This document shows positions 61,252 through 64,000 of a DNA stretch of 64,000 nucleotides, in pieces. The position numbers and the translations under genes are program-made. Each line of letters opens with the position of its first letter. Positions within the stretch are counted from its first letter, which is position 1. Under the pieces are notes generated by a model. That model did no database searches. It was given only the letters and a program-made list of their open reading frames with translations, and had not been told where the DNA came from. Source of the stretch: an uncultured Phocaeicola sp. (GTDB taxonomy: Bacteria; Bacteroidota; Bacteroidia; Bacteroidales; Bacteroidaceae); assembly GCA_948566455.1 (NCBI GenBank), contig CAOYQO010000003.1, positions 1 through 64,000 on the forward strand. Reading direction: 5' to 3'.

Positions 61252-62196
61252 ATGAATCCTGAATTATTGCAAAAATATATAGCCGGAAATGCTACTGAAG
61301 CCGAAAAGCAGCGTGTGACCGAATGGATACAGGAAAATCCTGAGAACATGCGTGAATATATGGCACAACGGAAGTTGCATGACATGGCATTGTGGCGTAC
61401 GGAACCTGTGGCGGAGGAGAATAGCCGGGAAAGGAAACATTTCTCGTTACGCGGAGTATGTATGGAAGCTGCCAAGATAGCAGCGGTATTGGCGATCGTC
61501 TTGTTGGGTACACATTATTGGACAGGAAAACATCAGGTACCGGAAGACAAAACATGGCAGTCTATTTATGTGCCGGCGGGCCAACGGGCGGAATTGATGT
61601 TGGCGGATGGTACGAAGGTTTGGTTGAACTCACGCAGTACCTTGACTTTCCCGGGAAGTTTCAAAGGGAATATCCGAAATGTGAAATTGGATGGTGAGGG
61701 TTACTTTGCGGTGACAAAGAATGTGGAACAGCCTTTTATTGTAGAGACGAACAAATGTAATGTGAAGGTGCTGGGTACAGAGTTCAATGTAATGGCTTAT
61801 GCAGCGGATAGCGTATGGGAAACTTCTTTGTTGGAAGGTGCTGTAGAAATTTTAGTGCCCGGTTCGAATAACAGTGGAATGAGGCTGGAACCGAACATGA
61901 TGGCCAGCTTGAAAGGCAACAGACTGGTGAAAGGACGCATCAAGGAGGTCGATTATTTTTTGTGGCGTGAGGGCTTGCTTTGTTTCAATGATATATCCGT
62001 ACGTGATATGATAGAGAAACTGAAACTGTATTATGGGGTGGATATTGTAGTAAATAATACCCGGATTCTAAAGAACCGTTATACAGGTAAATTCCGCACG
62101 AAAGATGGGGTGGAACACGTACTGAAAGTTTTGAAACTCAATAATAAGTTTACTTATACAAAGAATGATGAGACAAATGTGATAACAATTAATTAA
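61252..62196 (+). CDS. FecR-type anti-sigma factor (second)
   Basis: The 314-aa protein has a cytoplasmic N-terminus (LLQKYIAGNATEAEKQRVTE), a TM helix near 73-90 (AAKIAAVLAIVLLGTHYW), the FecR domain (RAELMLADGTKVWLNSRSTL, GEGYFAVTKNVEQPFIV, VLGTEFNVMAYA), and a C-terminal segment for STN contact (CFNDISVRDMIEKLKLYYGV). It lies 118 bp after the sigma gene and is followed by a strong terminator before susC. Confidence 0.93.
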   Translation: MNPELLQKYIAGNATEAEKQRVTEWIQENPENMREYMAQRKLHDMALWRTEPVAEENSRERKHFSLRGVCMEAAKIAAVLAIVLLGTHYWTGKHQVPEDKTWQSIYVPAGQRAELMLADGTKVWLNSRSTLTFPGSFKGNIRNVKLDGEGYFAVTKNVEQPFIVETNKCNVKVLGTEFNVMAYAADSVWETSLLEGAVEILVPGSNNSGMRLEPNMMASLKGNRLVKGRIKEVDYFLWREGLLCFNDISVRDMIEKLKLYYGVDIVVNNTRILKNRYTGKFRTKDGVEHVLKVLKLNNKFTYTKNDETNVITIN

Positions 62197-62279
62197 CCCT
62201 TAAAAAAGAATATGCCTATGAAATAACACACCTGGTCTAAAAAAGAAATGGGATAGTGCTGCAACACCATCCCATGGAA

Positions 62280-62306
62280 TGTCAATGACGCATTGACAAT
62301 TTTTTC
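62280..62306 (+). terminator. Intrinsic terminator between fecR and susC
   Basis: TGTCAATG-ACG-CATTGACA followed directly by ATTTTTTC is a textbook rho-independent terminator. A second, weaker hairpin (ATGGGAT/ATCCCAT, 62248-62275) precedes it. It separates the regulator transcript from susC, which then needs its own promoter or read-through. Confidence 0.8.
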
Positions 62307-62349
62307 TCAAATAATCTTAAGTTGAACCTAAAATTAGTAATGCAAATAT

Positions 62350-64000
62350 ATGAAAAATATTTTGTATCAGGAATCTATTGTAGAAATTAAACATTTATTC
62401 CGTATGATGAGAAACACACTCTTAGCCCTGTTTGTCTTTGCCGGAACAGCCTTTGCCACTGAGTCTTATTCTCAGACAATGAAGGTGACTGTTGTGGCGG
62501 ATAACGTGTCAACAGGCAAGGTAATCAGTGAAATAGAAAAACAGACAGATTATCTGTTTGTGTATAATGTGAACGAGGTGAATCTGAAGCGCAATGTGAA
62601 GGTGAATGCGCAGAACAAATCTGTAGCCGAAGTGCTGAATAAGGTTTTTGAAGGTACTGATATTTATTATGCCATGGAGGGTAAGAATATCATGCTGATG
62701 AGTAAGGCGAAAGACGGGGAAGCTGCCCAACAGGCAAATAAAGTGACAGGTATTGTGAAAGATGCGAATGGCGAGCCGGTAATCGGTGCCAATGTAATGG
62801 TTAAAGGTCAGTCAATAGGTACGATAACAGATATAGATGGGCGGTTTGTGTTGGATGCCCCGAAAGAAGCCGTTTTACAGATTACGTATATCGGGTATGT
62901 TTCTCAAGAAGTGAAAGTTTCTGGAAAGAGAGAAATTAATGTAGTATTGAAGGAAGATACAGAAACTCTTGATGAAGTGGTGGTGGTTGGATTTGGTACG
63001 CAAAAGAAAGTGAATCTGACAGGAGCTGTAGGACTTGCTACTGCTAAAGAATTAGAATCTCGTCCTGTGACTTCAGCTACACAAGCCTTACAAGGATTGG
63101 TACCTGGTTTGCAGATATCAACAAGTACGGGTGAACTGGACAAGACCGCAGATATCAGTATCCGTGGTACAGGAACTATTGGTGAGGGTTCCAGCGGTGC
63201 ACCTCTTATTCTAATTGATGGAATGGAAGGAGATTTGAATACAGTCAATCCTCAAGACATAGAAAATATTTCTGTATTGAAAGATGCTGCCGCATCATCC
63301 ATCTATGGTTCCCGTGCTCCCTTTGGGGTCATTTTGGTAACAACCAAATCGGGTAAAAAAGGAAAGACCAACATAAATTATAATAACAGTTTCCGTATAT
63401 CTACTCCAATAAATATGCCGGAAATGATGGACTCTTATACATTTGCCAATTTCATGAACAGTGGTTCTCTTAACCAAGGTGGCGGACTTATCTTTACCGA
63501 AGACCTGATGCGGGAAATGTTGAATTGGCAAGCTGCTGGTGGAGGCAGTACGGGAGGAGTCAAGGCTTCATCCAACGGTCAATGGGGCAAGCCTGAATAT
63601 GATCCGTTTACAACAGCTTGGGCAAACACTAACTGGTATGATGAAGTTTATAAATCTTCAACCTTTTCTCAAGAACATAATGTCAGCCTTAACGGAGGAA
63701 GTGATATTGTTGCCTATTATGCTTCCTTCAATTATTTAGATCAAGGAGGTTTGTTAAAAGCCGGCGATGACGGACTTCAACGTTATAATGTGACAGCTAA
63801 AATCAATGCCAATCTGACTCCATGGTTAAAATTCAACTACAGCACACGCTTTACTCGCAATGATGTATGGCGTCCTACCAGCTTTAACAGTTCTTTTTAT
63901 GATCAGTTGGGAAGAGCTACTTGGCCCAATTTACCGGTTAAAGATCCCAATGGATATTATCTTGACAATGGTTGGACCAATCCTGTTCAAAACCTGTCTG
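62350..64000 (+). CDS. SusC-family TonB-dependent transporter with STN domain (partial)
   Basis: The frame is open to the window end (550 codons). The signal region probably uses Met1 (62350) or Met19 (62404, MMRNTLLALFVFAG). Then come STN (MKVTVVADNVSTGKVISEIE), the carboxypeptidase-like domain (VTGIVKDANGEPVIGANV), TonB-box region LDEVVVVGFG, plug (PLILIDGMEGDLNTVNP, LKDAAASSIYGSRAPFGVI) and the first barrel strands. STN plus upstream fecR/ECF genes indicates the same control logic as the sulfatase locus. A susD gene would be expected just outside. Its carboxypeptidase-like segment closely matches that of the SusC at 52096-55560 in inverted orientation. Confidence 0.93.
   Translation, partial: MKNILYQESIVEIKHLFRMMRNTLLALFVFAGTAFATESYSQTMKVTVVADNVSTGKVISEIEKQTDYLFVYNVNEVNLKRNVKVNAQNKSVAEVLNKVFEGTDIYYAMEGKNIMLMSKAKDGEAAQQANKVTGIVKDANGEPVIGANVMVKGQSIGTITDIDGRFVLDAPKEAVLQITYIGYVSQEVKVSGKREINVVLKEDTETLDEVVVVGFGTQKKVNLTGAVGLATAKELESRPVTSATQALQGLVPGLQISTSTGELDKTADISIRGTGTIGEGSSGAPLILIDGMEGDLNTVNPQDIENISVLKDAAASSIYGSRAPFGVILVTTKSGKKGKTNINYNNSFRISTPINMPEMMDSYTFANFMNSGSLNQGGGLIFTEDLMREMLNWQAAGGGSTGGVKASSNGQWGKPEYDPFTTAWANTNWYDEVYKSSTFSQEHNVSLNGGSDIVAYYASFNYLDQGGLLKAGDDGLQRYNVTAKINANLTPWLKFNYSTRFTRNDVWRPTSFNSSFYDQLGRATWPNLPVKDPNGYYLDNGWTNPVQNLS

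Overview
The window comes from a gut Bacteroidales chromosome, most likely Bacteroides/Phocaeicola (P. vulgatus or P. dorei-like). The genus call is an inference from gene content: SusC/SusD pairs, a hybrid two-component system (HTCS), ECF sigma/FecR pairs, a MurF-alanine racemase fusion, a nuo operon without nuoE/F/G, and promoters of the Bacteroidetes type (TTG, about 20 nt, then TAnnTTTG). No tRNA, rRNA or CRISPR array was seen.

Layout. 1-3450: a GH29 fucosidase, a CobW-type metallochaperone and a decayed IS1182-like transposase. 3449-19267: a pectin-type polysaccharide utilization locus. It has a GH43-GH28 fusion enzyme, SusD and SusC on the minus strand, a divergent HTCS regulator, a frameshifted GH28, a histidine-kinase scrap and a GH88 unsaturated uronyl hydrolase. 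19443-29313: nuoA-B-CD-H-I-J-K-L-M-N on the minus strand. 29417-38775: housekeeping genes, namely a small secreted protein, trkH, trkA and dxs on the minus strand, then GSCFA, murF-alr and a small exported protein on the plus strand. 38927-48350: a second carbohydrate cluster with two GH28s, a GH2, an SGNH hydrolase, a frameshifted Fic protein and a GH43 fragment cut by an IS remnant. 48841-57459: a sulfatase, SusD, SusC and FecR on the minus strand with a divergent ECF sigma gene. 57652-60140: an HU-like/winged-helix gene and a divergent VirE/DUF3874 primase-like gene, with an array of 22-bp palindromic repeats between them. 60169-64000: a frameshifted DUF1573-like gene, then a second ECF sigma-FecR-SusC set that runs off the window.

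How the genes work together. In the first locus the HTCS probably senses a pectic oligosaccharide and drives susCD plus the hydrolases. GH28 and GH43 cut the backbone and side groups, and GH88 finishes unsaturated uronides. The second cluster (GH28, GH2 beta-galactosidase-like, SGNH esterase-like) fits rhamnogalacturonan-type pectin. The sulfatase locus is regulated differently: its SusC carries an N-terminal STN signalling domain that fits the neighbouring FecR/ECF pair, whereas the HTCS-controlled SusC lacks STN.

Most noteworthy are the 22-bp repeat array between the HU-like and VirE-like genes, three separate frameshifted genes (GH28, Fic, DUF1573-like), the altered active site of the GH28 half of the fusion enzyme, a 31-bp inverted repeat at 43315-43420, and a pair of inverted homologous SusC segments that flank the HU/VirE module.
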